Shown: positions 1-6,216 of the stretch, piece by piece
Position numbering within the stretch: position 1 is the stretch's first letter
Layout of the letters: each line of letters opens with the position of its first letter
Assembly (NCBI GenBank): GCA_946007485.1
Contig: CAMGAM010000039.1
Span: 1-10,017, forward strand
Reading direction: 5' to 3'
Source of the DNA: an uncultured Mycoplasmatota bacterium
GTDB lineage: Bacteria > Bacillota_I > Bacilli_A > RF39 > UBA660
DNA: 10,017 nt
Translations under genes and position numbers: made by a program
The notes under the pieces: generated by a model
Database searches by the model: none
Told to the model about the DNA's origin: nothing
The model's input: the letters and a program-made list of their open reading frames with translations, nothing else

Positions 1-1349
1 TTAGAGGGGCTAATTATAAGAATATTTTAAATTTTGAGAAAGATTATCCAGATGCAAAAGTTGTTTTGCTAGAAGAAAATTATAGATCAACACAAAATAT
101 TTTGGATGCTGCTAATAGTGTAATTAAACATAATAAGATGCGAAAAGATAAGAATCTATGGTGTAATAATGATATAGGGAGTAAAGTTAAATATATAAAA
201 GCTGATAGTGATAGGGAAGAATGTGAATATGTATCAGATAAGATAAAGGAACTTCATGATAATAATGTTAGTTATGAAGATATTGCTATTTTGTATAGGA
301 CTAATGCACAATCTAGATTAATTGAAGAAGAAATGCTTAAAAATGGAATTCCTTATCGAATAGTGGGTAGTTTTTACTTTTATAATCGAAAAGAGATAAA
401 AGATTTACTTTGTTATTTGAGACTTATTAATAATCCGGATGATGATGTTAGTTTACTTAGAGTTATTAATACTCCAAAAAGAGGCATTGGAGATAAGACT
501 ATCGATAATTTAACAGATAAAGCTAATAAATTAGGAGTTTCATTATTTGAAGCAATTGATAGTGGAAAAGAATTAGTCTTTAAAGATTTAATTTTAAAGA
601 TGAAGGAAGAATGTGAGAGTCTTACTTTGACAGAGATGGTTGAATTAGTTCTTAAAGAAAGTGGTCTAAGGGAGGAACTGGTAAATGAGAAAAGTCTAGA
701 AGCAGAGATTAGACTAGAAAACTTGGAAGAATTTAAATCTATTACTAAAGGATATGAAGAAGAATATGGGGTAATATCTTTAACAGACTTTTTAAATGAA
801 GTATCTTTAGTTAGCGATATATCAGAACATCAAGATAGTAGTAATAAAGTAAGTTTAATGACTATTCATGCTGTTAAAGGATTAGAATTTGATAATGTCT
901 TTATCGTAGGAATGGAAGAAGGTATATTTCCTCATTATAATTCAATTAATGAGGGGACTATGGCGGCAATTGAAGAGGAAAGAAGACTTTGCTATGTGGC
1001 AATTACTAGAGCAAAGAAGAATTTATGGATGCTGAATGCTAGGAAGAGAATGTTATTTGGAAATACGCAACTTAATATGCCAAGTAGATTTATGGATGAA
1101 ATTGATAGTAAATATATAGAATGTGAAAATAATAGAACTAACCTTGTTTCTAAGGCTACTAACTTTGTTAAAGGAAACATGTTTAGAGCAGAAGATGTTT
1201 CTTATAATATTGGAGATCACGTTAAACATGATGAATTTGGTGAAGGTATTGTTGTGGCAGTAGATAAATCTTTAATAACGATTGCTTTCCCCCACCCTTA
1301 TGGTATTAAGAAGATGATGGCAAAACATAAAAGTATTACAAAAATATAA
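1..1349 (+). CDS. pcrA: ATP-dependent DNA helicase PcrA (UvrD/Rep family), 5' end cut by window edge
   Basis: Superfamily 1A 3'-5' DNA helicase acting in repair, rolling-circle replication and clearing of RNA polymerase. The reading frame is open to the left edge (first full codon at position 3), so 448 C-terminal residues are visible of a family length near 720-750. The Walker A and DExx motifs lie outside the window. Visible motifs in order: RGA at the very start (end of motif III, normally preceded by QSIYxF), LLEENYRST (motif IV), LYRTNAQSR (IVa), MTIHAVKGLEFDNVFI followed by EEGIFPH (motif V region), and EERRLCYVAITRAKK (motif VI, arginine finger region). The C-terminal 45 residues, with the HDEFGEGIV signature, match the small Tudor-like domain that in PcrA contacts RNA polymerase and separates PcrA from many other UvrD paralogues. 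An internal TTG at 66 could be taken as a start but lies inside motif IV and is not one. A terminator follows directly. Confidence 0.95.
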   Translation, partial: RGANYKNILNFEKDYPDAKVVLLEENYRSTQNILDAANSVIKHNKMRKDKNLWCNNDIGSKVKYIKADSDREECEYVSDKIKELHDNNVSYEDIAILYRTNAQSRLIEEEMLKNGIPYRIVGSFYFYNRKEIKDLLCYLRLINNPDDDVSLLRVINTPKRGIGDKTIDNLTDKANKLGVSLFEAIDSGKELVFKDLILKMKEECESLTLTEMVELVLKESGLREELVNEKSLEAEIRLENLEEFKSITKGYEEEYGVISLTDFLNEVSLVSDISEHQDSSNKVSLMTIHAVKGLEFDNVFIVGMEEGIFPHYNSINEGTMAAIEEERRLCYVAITRAKKNLWMLNARKRMLFGNTQLNMPSRFMDEIDSKYIECENNRTNLVSKATNFVKGNMFRAEDVSYNIGDHVKHDEFGEGIVVAVDKSLITIAFPHPYGIKKMMAKHKSITKI

Positions 1350-1378
1350 GTGTTCTTTTGATGGGGAACACTTTTTTT
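1348..1378 (+). terminator. Rho-independent terminator of pcrA
   Basis: An 8-bp perfect stem (AAGTGTTC paired with GAACACTT) with a loop of about 10 nt is followed by a run of T up to 1378. The left arm begins in the pcrA stop codon, so there is almost no 3' untranslated region. Confidence 0.85.
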
Positions 1379-1408
1379 ATGTTTTAATATAATATACTAG
1401 GTGAAAAT

Positions 1409-1963
1409 ATGGAATACTTTGTTTTAGTCAACAAAGATAATACATTAGATAAAACCTTTGTTCCAGACGATTTAGTTGATGCTAAAAGCAGATATAAAGA
1501 GGGAATTTTGGTTAATAAGAAGTTATTAGATAATTTTCGATTAATGGCAAAGGATGCATATAATTTAGGATATGATATAGATATAATGAGTGGATATAGG
1601 GATTATTTTTATCAAGAGAAATTATATAATAAATTACTTAAAGAGAAAGGATTTGCTTATACTTTTAGAAAAATTGCTAAAGCAGGATGCTCTGAACATC
1701 AGACAGGATTAGCGGTTGATTTATGTGTTTATAGGGATGGAAAATGTTATATTGAAGAAGAAATAGATGAAATGGAAGAAGGAAAATGGCTTAGAGAGAA
1801 TGCATATAGATATGGATTTATTCTGAGATATCCGAGGGGATTAGAAGATGTAACGGGATATGATTATGAGCCATGGCATTATAGATATGTTGGTCAGATT
1901 GCGAATGATATTTATTTTAACAATTTAACACTTGAGGAATATTTAGAAAAAACTTGTAAATAA
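1409..1963 (+). CDS. VanY/LdcB-family D-alanyl-D-alanine (or L,D) carboxypeptidase without signal peptide
   Basis: Zinc peptidase of the M15B family (VanY, LdcB/YodJ), which removes the terminal D-Ala from peptidoglycan stem peptides. The 184-residue protein is almost entirely catalytic domain: SGYRD at 61-65, the zinc-ligand stretch SEHQTGLAVDL at 95-105 (His97 and Asp104), and EPWHYRYVG at 154-162 (catalytic Glu154, third ligand His157). The N-terminal VNKDNTLDKTFVP is typical of the mature part of secreted relatives, yet no hydrophobic segment precedes it. The upstream frame has a stop at 1385, so a missed signal sequence is excluded. The start follows AGGTGA at 1399-1404. It may act in the cytoplasm, as VanXY-type enzymes do, or leave by another route. 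It sits 34 nt upstream of the thioredoxin-like gene and is probably co-transcribed with it. Family confidence is high; substrate is unknown. Confidence 0.88.
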   Translation: MEYFVLVNKDNTLDKTFVPDDLVDAKSRYKEGILVNKKLLDNFRLMAKDAYNLGYDIDIMSGYRDYFYQEKLYNKLLKEKGFAYTFRKIAKAGCSEHQTGLAVDLCVYRDGKCYIEEEIDEMEEGKWLRENAYRYGFILRYPRGLEDVTGYDYEPWHYRYVGQIANDIYFNNLTLEEYLEKTCK

Positions 1964-1997
1964 ATGTCATAAGTGATATGATTATTATGGTGATGTT

Positions 1998-2438
1998 ATG
2001 AAAAATATTAAAAAAAGAGTAATAATATTATGTATTATTTGTTTTATAGTATTAGTTGGAGCTTTAGTAGCTGATAAAATTCTTAGTAAACCGCATCTAA
2101 TTAAACTTGAATATGATGAAGTAATGGAGAAAATTGGAAATAAAGAGAGTTTTATTTTAGTAGTTAGTCAAACAACTTGTCCACACTGTAGTGAATATAA
2201 ACCAGTAATAAGTAAAGTTCTTAAAGATAATGATTTAATTGCTTATTATGTGGAATTTGATACATTTAGTGATGATGAAAAAAAAGAGTTTAGTTCAATA
2301 ATTAATTTTGATTCAACACCAATGACTGTCTTTTTAAAGAATGGTGAAGAAACAACAGTGGCTACGAGAATTGTAGGGGCTAAAAATGAAGAATACATAC
2401 TAGCAAAATTAAAAAGTAATGGCTATATTGATGAATAG
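1998..2438 (+). CDS. Membrane-anchored thioredoxin-like protein with CPHC motif
   Basis: A 146-residue protein with an N-terminal membrane segment at about residues 7-25 (basic KNIKKR in front) and a thioredoxin fold outside the membrane. The redox motif CPHC is at 61-64, in the expected context of a hydrophobic strand followed by QTTCPHC, and the cis-proline loop is STPM at 106-109. CPHC is the DsbA-type active site, whereas thioredoxin usually has CGPC. This hints at an oxidase, isomerase or bacteriocin-accessory-type thiol protein rather than a cytosolic reductase; the direction of electron flow cannot be told from sequence. Cys12 and Cys15 lie within the membrane segment. GGTGAT at 1989-1994 lies 3 nt before ATG, a spacing usual in this window because this string pairs with the 5' part of the anti-Shine-Dalgarno region. 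It ends inside the bidirectional terminator at 2411-2450. Confidence 0.85.
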   Translation: MKNIKKRVIILCIICFIVLVGALVADKILSKPHLIKLEYDEVMEKIGNKESFILVVSQTTCPHCSEYKPVISKVLKDNDLIAYYVEFDTFSDDEKKEFSSIINFDSTPMTVFLKNGEETTVATRIVGAKNEEYILAKLKSNGYIDE

Positions 2439-2450
2439 TCATTACTTTTT
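2411..2450. terminator. Bidirectional terminator between the convergent thioredoxin-like gene and mbl
   Basis: The 11-nt arms AAAAAGTAATG and CATTACTTTTT are perfectly complementary. The stem continues inward by five pairs (one G-U) to an 8-nt loop. A-rich and T-rich flanks give a U-tract on both strands, so it can end transcripts from either side. The plus-strand stop codon (2436-2438) lies in the inner stem and the mbl stop codon (2451-2453) abuts the outer T-run. Confidence 0.88.
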
Positions 2451-3440
2451 TTATCTTTCTATCATATGAACATTATCTAAGAGAACACCAGTACCTTCAG
2501 CGACACAAGTTAGTGGGCTTTCAGCAGTGAAAACTGGTACTTTTAATTCTTGAGCTAGTATTTGGTTAAAGCCATCTACTAATGAACCACCGCCTGTTAA
2601 AACAATTCCTTTATCAATAATATCGGCTGATAATTCTGGTGGAGTTTGTTCTAGAATTCCTTTAGCAGCATGAATAATAATATATACGCTTTCTCTTAAG
2701 GCTTCTTCAACTTCTTCACTAGTTAGTGTGATTGTATGAGGAAGTCCAGTCACAAGATCTCTACCTCTTACTTCCATTTTTTCGTTTCTACTACCAGGGA
2801 AAACAGTACCAATAGTTATTTTTATTTCTTCAGCAGTTCTTTCTCCAACTAAAAGTTTATATTTATCTTTTATATATTTAATAATATCATTATCAAAGGC
2901 ATTTCCAGCTACTCTTATGGAAGCACTTTCAACAATTCCTCCAAGTGATAAAATAGCAATATCAGTTGTTCCACCACCAATATCAATAACCATATTGCCT
3001 GATGGCTTTGAGATATCCATACCGGCTCCAATAGCAGCTACTTTAGGTTCTTCTTCAAGGAAAACTTTCTTGGCTCCTGTTCTTTCAGCGGCTTCTTTAA
3101 TAGCATTTTTTTCTACTTGGGTTATATTAGATGGACAGCAGATTAAGATTCTTGGTCGTTGAAAAAAACTTTTTCCGTTAACTTTTTTGATGAAATAGTT
3201 AAGCATTACTTCAGTAGTTTCAAAATCAGCAATTACTCCATCTTTCATTGGTTTTATGGCAGTTACTTTACCGGGTGTTCTTCCTAGCATTTCTCTGGCT
3301 TCGGTACCTACGGCAAGTGGTCTTTTGGTGTCAGAGTCAATAGCTACGACACTAGGTTCATTTAAGACGATGCCTTGACCTTTGATGTATATTAGAACAT
3401 TAGCTGTTCCTAAGTCTATTCCAATGTCTTTATTAAACAT
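2451..3440 (-). CDS. mbl: MreB-family cell-shape actin, Mbl type
   Basis: Bacterial actin homologue that forms membrane-bound filaments guiding the peptidoglycan elongation machinery. Length 329 residues is normal for the family. Actin-fold nucleotide motifs are intact: phosphate-1 DIGIDLGTAN at 5-14, LEEEPKVAAIGAG at 128-140, phosphate-2 DIGGGTTD at 153-160, and LTGGGSLVDG at 281-290. The short N-terminus (MFNKDIGIDLGTANVLIY), the ICCPSNIT segment and the position next to spoIIID favour Mbl over MreB or MreBH. In B. subtilis mbl also follows spoIIID directly. ATG is preceded by AAAGGGTGA, a strong ribosome site. Its own promoter candidate at 3461-3489 would allow vegetative expression independent of spoIIID. 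Whether this genome has other MreB paralogues cannot be seen here. Confidence 0.93.
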   Translation of the reverse strand: MFNKDIGIDLGTANVLIYIKGQGIVLNEPSVVAIDSDTKRPLAVGTEAREMLGRTPGKVTAIKPMKDGVIADFETTEVMLNYFIKKVNGKSFFQRPRILICCPSNITQVEKNAIKEAAERTGAKKVFLEEEPKVAAIGAGMDISKPSGNMVIDIGGGTTDIAILSLGGIVESASIRVAGNAFDNDIIKYIKDKYKLLVGERTAEEIKITIGTVFPGSRNEKMEVRGRDLVTGLPHTITLTSEEVEEALRESVYIIIHAAKGILEQTPPELSADIIDKGIVLTGGGSLVDGFNQILAQELKVPVFTAESPLTCVAEGTGVLLDNVHMIER

Positions 3441-3460
3441 AAAATCACCCTTTCATGTAT

Positions 3461-3489
3461 ATTTTACCATATATTAACAGTTTTTTACA
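3461..3489 (-). promoter_or_regulatory. Probable sigma-A promoter of mbl (extended -10)
   Basis: On the minus strand, TGTAAA, a 17-nt spacer and TAAAAT with an upstream TG (TG-N-TAAAAT). The -35 box overlaps the spoIIID stop codon. This gives a leader of about 15 nt before the mbl ribosome site AAAGGGTGA. Assigned by consensus only. Confidence 0.55.
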
Positions 3490-3748
3490 GTGTAATCTGT
3501 TTTTTTCTTAAAAATAATTGTCTAGTTGACTCACCACCCAATATATGCCTTGTTTCTAAGTGTTCATTCATAATTTTTTTTACTTCATTATACTTATCAA
3601 TGTCAATTAACGCCAATCTTTCTTGTATATCTTTATGAACTGTGCTTTTACTAATGTTAAATATAGTAGCAGTTTTTCTAATCGTATCTTTAGTATTAAT
3701 TATGTGATTGGCAACATCAATTGTTCTTTTAATTAAATATTCACTCAA
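3485..3748 (-). CDS. spoIIID: Sporulation transcriptional regulator SpoIIID
   Basis: Small DNA-binding protein that in spore formers adjusts the sigma-E regulon and sets up sigma-K expression in the mother cell. The 87-residue product is close to the family length. It carries a helix-turn-helix at about 22-45 with the near-invariant SKSTVHKD (33-40), then the RHxxGGExT signature (67-75) that marks the C-terminal DNA-contact part of the family. Translation starts at TTG (3746-3748): the sequence upstream in frame has no ATG or GTG near the ribosome site AAAGGGG, which lies 7-8 nt away. It is followed after 44 nt by mbl, the conserved arrangement of B. subtilis and relatives. A sigma-E-like promoter candidate lies at 3770-3798. 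Confidence 0.95.
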   Translation of the reverse strand: MSEYLIKRTIDVANHIINTKDTIRKTATIFNISKSTVHKDIQERLALIDIDKYNEVKKIMNEHLETRHILGGESTRQLFLRKKQITL

Positions 3749-3769
3749 TTTAATTACCCCTTTTATTCA

Positions 3770-3798
3770 ATTATATTATTTGAAAAAAAGGCATATGC
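3770..3798 (-). promoter_or_regulatory. Candidate sigma-E-type promoter of spoIIID
   Basis: The minus strand reads GCATATG, 14 nt, AATATAAT. Against the B. subtilis sigma-E consensus as remembered (KMATATT, 13-15 nt, CATACAHT) this matches 6 of 7 and 6 of 8 positions with correct spacing. spoIIID is a known sigma-E gene in B. subtilis. A sigma-A reading (TATAAT at the same -10) has no acceptable -35. The -35 half lies within the palindrome assigned as the spoIIQ terminator. Confidence 0.45.
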
Positions 3799-3800
3799 CT
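3783..3800 (-). terminator. Short hairpin terminator after spoIIQ
   Basis: The palindrome AGGCATATGCCT is followed on the minus strand by seven T, 4 nt after the spoIIQ stop. The stem is short (4 bp with an ATAT loop, or 6 bp as a palindrome), so termination is probably partial. Confidence 0.5.
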
Positions 3801-3804
3801 ATAA

Positions 3805-4434
3805 CTAATCTAGAGTTTTATTATAATATTCTTCTGGATTAACTGTTTTTCCTTGATTATATAGTTCAAAATGAAGATTAGAATCATTATTATATAATGC
3901 ACAAGTGCCACTTTTTCCAATTATTTGTCCACGAATTACATTTTCATTTTCTTTGACGCTTACTTCTGATAAACTTTGATAAGTACTTATTAAATCATTA
4001 TTATGTCTTATTTTGATAGTTTTGCCTAATATTTCATTGTCTGATACTTCAATAACAGTACCATCTAAAATGGTAATAATTTCAAATACTTCTTTATTAG
4101 TATAATCGACTCCTGAATTTTGCATATATGTATTTTCATAGAAGATAATGGAATTTTCTTGACTAGCAGATTCTGCTTCATAGTCATAAAATGATTTACT
4201 TAGGAAAACGGTATCACTTAAGTAAGGCTTCATAATTGTATTTGTTTGACTTATTACAGGGATATATTCATTGTCTTCGACTATTTCTTTATCGACATAT
4301 TCCATATTAGAGTCATCTTTAAACCTACTATTGTTAATAGTTTTCTCTATTAGATACATACTGGCACCAAAGACAAATAAGGCTAATCCATAGATAGCAG
4401 GTACTGCTAAATTCTTTAATTTTCTTTTATTCAT
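3805..4434 (-). CDS. spoIIQ: SpoIIQ-like forespore membrane protein with degenerate LytM (M23) domain
   Basis: In spore formers SpoIIQ is made in the forespore and binds SpoIIIAH across the intermembrane space, forming the channel and the engulfment ratchet. This 209-residue protein has an N-terminal membrane segment (about 9-28), a linker of about 75 residues and a LytM/M23 fold from about 102 to 198. The usual HxGxD site reads NSGVD (Asn106, Asp110) and the usual HLH reads NLH (Asn186, His188). Thus one zinc ligand and the catalytic His are missing, and it is very likely not a peptidase. Loss of zinc residues is known for B. subtilis SpoIIQ, whereas clostridial SpoIIQ keeps them. ATG at 4434 is preferred over the in-frame GTG at 4443 because that GTG lies inside the ribosome site AGGTGATTGAA. 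The place between spoIID and spoIIID supports the name. Confidence 0.88.
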   Translation of the reverse strand: MNKRKLKNLAVPAIYGLALFVFGASMYLIEKTINNSRFKDDSNMEYVDKEIVEDNEYIPVISQTNTIMKPYLSDTVFLSKSFYDYEAESASQENSIIFYENTYMQNSGVDYTNKEVFEIITILDGTVIEVSDNEILGKTIKIRHNNDLISTYQSLSEVSVKENENVIRGQIIGKSGTCALYNNDSNLHFELYNQGKTVNPEEYYNKTLD

Positions 4435-4479
4435 TTCAATCACCTACTATAAGTTTTAACAAAAATTAATTTAATATAC

Positions 4480-5403
4480 TTAATTTTTTAATTTTGTTAT
4501 AGAGACATTTTGATAGTAGTGTTTTAAAATTTCTTCATAAGTATAACCCTTTTTAGCCATACCTAATGCTCCATATTGACTCATTCCTACTCCATGTCCA
4601 TATCCTTTAGTAGTTAATTTTATAGTATCTCCATATAATTCTATAGTAAAATCGGTAGATCTTAGTGATAATTTATTATATACATCTGTACCACTAAATT
4701 CTTGATTATTGATTTTTAAAAGAAGTATCCGATTGGTATTACTTCTTTTTATTATTTCAATATTTAAATTTTTATCATATGAAAGATTTAATTTATCATA
4801 AAACTCAGTTAATGATATTGTTTTAGTAGTTAGGTAGGCCGAGGAAACTTCTGCATCCCATGGACTATCGACACTTCTTAAGTAGTCGCATTCAAAATTG
4901 AAAACAAGCTCGCTATCTTCAGTATATCCATTACTGGTGGAAAAAAACATAGCATCAACAATAGAACCATTGTATTCTAAATATTCATCGATAGTTTCAT
5001 TAACGGCTTTTCTTAGTTTATTAATATTTTTGACATAATTATTTCCCCAGGCATTTTTGAGATATTCTTCATCTAAATATACTTGATTTAAAATAGTATC
5101 AACGACATCGTATTCTTTATCTTTATTATATTCCATTCTTTTTAGAGCATAACTTCTTGAAGCGACTGCTTGGGCTTTTAGGGCTTCTAAATCGAAATCG
5201 ATAGGCATTTCACCAGCAAGAACGCCTACGATATAGGATTCTAATGGAATGTTTTCAATAATATTAGTTTGATTTCTTTTAACTCTAATATACCTTACAT
5301 TAATATAATTTAATTCTATTTCTTTATAATTTTTATTATAAATAATAACAATAAAAAAAGGAATAAAGATAAGTAGTGTTATAAAAATGATTATTTTTTT
5401 CAT
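4480..5403 (-). CDS. spoIID: Stage II sporulation protein D, peptidoglycan lytic transglycosylase
   Basis: SpoIID cleaves glycan strands of the septal peptidoglycan and, with SpoIIP and SpoIIM, drives engulfment of the forespore. The 307-residue product begins with a membrane anchor (about 3-22). The catalytic motif is LAGEMP with Glu65 as the expected acid. It is followed by ALKAQAVASRSYA (74-86), FFSTSNGYTEDSE in the middle, and GYGHGVGMSQYGALGMA (267-283), all hallmarks of the SpoIID/LytB family. It is slightly shorter than the B. subtilis protein (about 343 residues). ATG is preceded by AGAGG at good spacing. It follows the DUF1146 gene by 39 nt, and spoIIQ follows it by 45 nt. I saw no clear sigma-E promoter immediately upstream, so read-through from the rpiB promoter may contribute. 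Function confidence is high. Confidence 0.95.
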   Translation of the reverse strand: MKKIIIFITLLIFIPFFIVIIYNKNYKEIELNYINVRYIRVKRNQTNIIENIPLESYIVGVLAGEMPIDFDLEALKAQAVASRSYALKRMEYNKDKEYDVVDTILNQVYLDEEYLKNAWGNNYVKNINKLRKAVNETIDEYLEYNGSIVDAMFFSTSNGYTEDSELVFNFECDYLRSVDSPWDAEVSSAYLTTKTISLTEFYDKLNLSYDKNLNIEIIKRSNTNRILLLKINNQEFSGTDVYNKLSLRSTDFTIELYGDTIKLTTKGYGHGVGMSQYGALGMAKKGYTYEEILKHYYQNVSITKLKN

Positions 5404-5442
5404 ATAACCTCTTTTCTATTTCCTTGATTATTATAAAAATTG

Positions 5443-5631
5443 CTATTTTATACTACTGATAAATTCTAGAATAAAATTGGTTGTTAGATATGTTAAGCTA
5501 AAAATAATAATGATATAGATGGTTCTTGCTTGATAAGGGCGATTCTTCTTGAAAATTGCATTTAGATTTACTGAATCTAGAGCCCAAATGACAATTATTA
5601 AAACTAAAAGATATATACCAAAATTAAGCAT
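5443..5631 (-). CDS. DUF1146 (YwzB-like) small membrane protein
   Basis: A 62-residue protein with two membrane segments (about 4-19 and 38-56). Between them is the family signature: WALDSVNLNAIFKK followed by a polar stretch with RPYQAR. It resembles B. subtilis YwzB (DUF1146), a conserved protein of unknown function lying upstream of murAA and spoIID. Its ATG overlaps the rpiB stop by 8 nt (ATGCTTAA) and its ribosome site AAGGA lies inside rpiB, so translation is probably coupled. Neighbour order and motif agree; biochemical role is unknown. Confidence 0.85.
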   Translation of the reverse strand: MLNFGIYLLVLIIVIWALDSVNLNAIFKKNRPYQARTIYIIIIFSLTYLTTNFILEFISSIK

Positions 5632-6064
5632 TTTCTAAATCCTTAATTTTATTATTTCTAACAACATAACGATCTATGTTAGAGAATGGTGTTTCAATAA
5701 ATGTTTTAATAATATCTTTCATTAATTCATGATCCATTTCTTCAGAGATGGCAATAACATTAGCGTTATTATGGGCTTTAGATAGAGCGGCTTCACTACT
5801 TGTTGAAACTTTAGCACAATAGATGCCTTTCATTTTATTTAAGGCAATACTCATACCTATACCCGTTCCGCAAATAGCAATTCCTAAATCAATTTCATGG
5901 TTTAAATATCCAACACCAAGTTTTTTAGCATAATCAGGGAAATCGGCTGGTTCATTTGAATCTGTTCCATAATTAATTACATTGTATCCTAGATCAGTTA
6001 AATATTGTGTCAGAAATTGTTTAGTTGCTACTCCTCTGTGATCATTTGTTATTCCGATAGTCAT
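5624..6064 (-). CDS. rpiB: Ribose-5-phosphate isomerase B (RpiB/LacAB family)
   Basis: Cytosolic aldose-ketose isomerase interconverting ribose 5-phosphate and ribulose 5-phosphate in the non-oxidative pentose phosphate pathway. The 146 residues match the family length. Conserved residues are visible: Asp8-His9 in ITNDHRG, the base Cys65 in AICGTGIGMS, His98 in KAHNNANV, and the pair Arg132 and Arg136 that corresponds to phosphate-binding arginines of E. coli RpiB. The usual GxR after the ANVI strand reads SEE, a modest departure. A LacA/LacB subunit or an RpiB paralogue for another sugar phosphate cannot be excluded from sequence. No PTS or lactose genes flank it, and in B. subtilis the rpiB homologue ywlF lies upstream of ywzB, so RpiB is preferred. 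The ribosome site is AAAGGA. A strong sigma-A promoter lies at 6108-6136. Confidence 0.92.
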   Translation of the reverse strand: MTIGITNDHRGVATKQFLTQYLTDLGYNVINYGTDSNEPADFPDYAKKLGVGYLNHEIDLGIAICGTGIGMSIALNKMKGIYCAKVSTSSEAALSKAHNNANVIAISEEMDHELMKDIIKTFIETPFSNIDRYVVRNNKIKDLENA

Positions 6065-6107
6065 TTTATCATTCCTTTCTTAAATATATTTATAATCTTC
6101 TAATATA

Positions 6108-6136
6108 ATATTATGATATTGCTTTTTTAAAGTCAA
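6108..6136 (-). promoter_or_regulatory. Sigma-A promoter of rpiB
   Basis: Minus-strand TTGACT, exactly 17 nt, TAATAT. It gives a leader of about 35 nt before the rpiB ATG. It probably also serves the overlapping DUF1146 gene and possibly spoIID. Confidence 0.75.
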
Positions 6137-6150
6137 TAAATTAATTATTT

Positions 6151-6167
6151 TTGACATTATTTTGACA
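6151..6167. promoter_or_regulatory. TTGACA-N5-TTGACA direct repeat upstream of the rpiB promoter
   Basis: Two identical hexamers at 6151-6156 and 6162-6167 have an 11-nt period, one helical turn, and end 14 nt upstream of the rpiB -35 box. On the minus strand they read TGTCAA-N5-TGTCAA. Hexamers in direct repeat with a 5-nt gap are the typical target layout of OmpR/PhoB-family response regulators (PhoP and WalR boxes). As plus-strand -35 boxes they lack a -10 and a downstream gene. Confidence 0.4.
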
Positions 6168-6184
6168 ACAAATATTTGTAGCAG

Positions 6185-6215
6185 AAAAAAGAATCTGATG
6201 TCAGATTCTTTTTTT
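6185..6215 (-). terminator. Rho-independent terminator of the large exported-protein gene
   Basis: The stem GAATCTGA/TCAGATTC (6191-6208) is flanked by six A on one side and seven T on the other, giving a U-tract on the minus strand directly after the stop codon at 6217-6219. The symmetry would let it work in both directions. Confidence 0.85.
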
Positions 6216-6216
6216 A

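Noticed and set aside
66..68. TTG as a possible start codon of the helicase gene
   Set aside because: The frame stays open to the left edge and encodes RGANYKNILNF and the rest of the helicase core, so this TTG is an internal leucine codon in motif IV.
992..1180. 62-codon minus-strand open frame
   Set aside because: It lies wholly inside the conserved motif VI region of pcrA on the other strand and has no ribosome site or family resemblance.
1388..1393. TATAAT as a -10 box for the carboxypeptidase gene
   Set aside because: The hexamer is perfect, but the -35 position (GGAACA) is poor and the start would fall within the ribosome site, leaving no usable leader.
2917..3162. 81-codon plus-strand open frame inside mbl
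   Set aside because: It mirrors the conserved nucleotide-binding region of mbl; a shadow frame.
4443..4477. Possible sigma-F promoter of spoIIQ (GTATA about 40 nt upstream)
   Set aside because: A GTATA string is present on the minus strand, but no GG-containing -10 follows at 15-16 nt, so it cannot be told from AT-rich background.
6151..6167. TTGACA strings as plus-strand promoter -35 boxes
   Set aside because: No -10 box at 16-18 nt and no plus-strand gene downstream; the terminator of a minus-strand gene follows instead.
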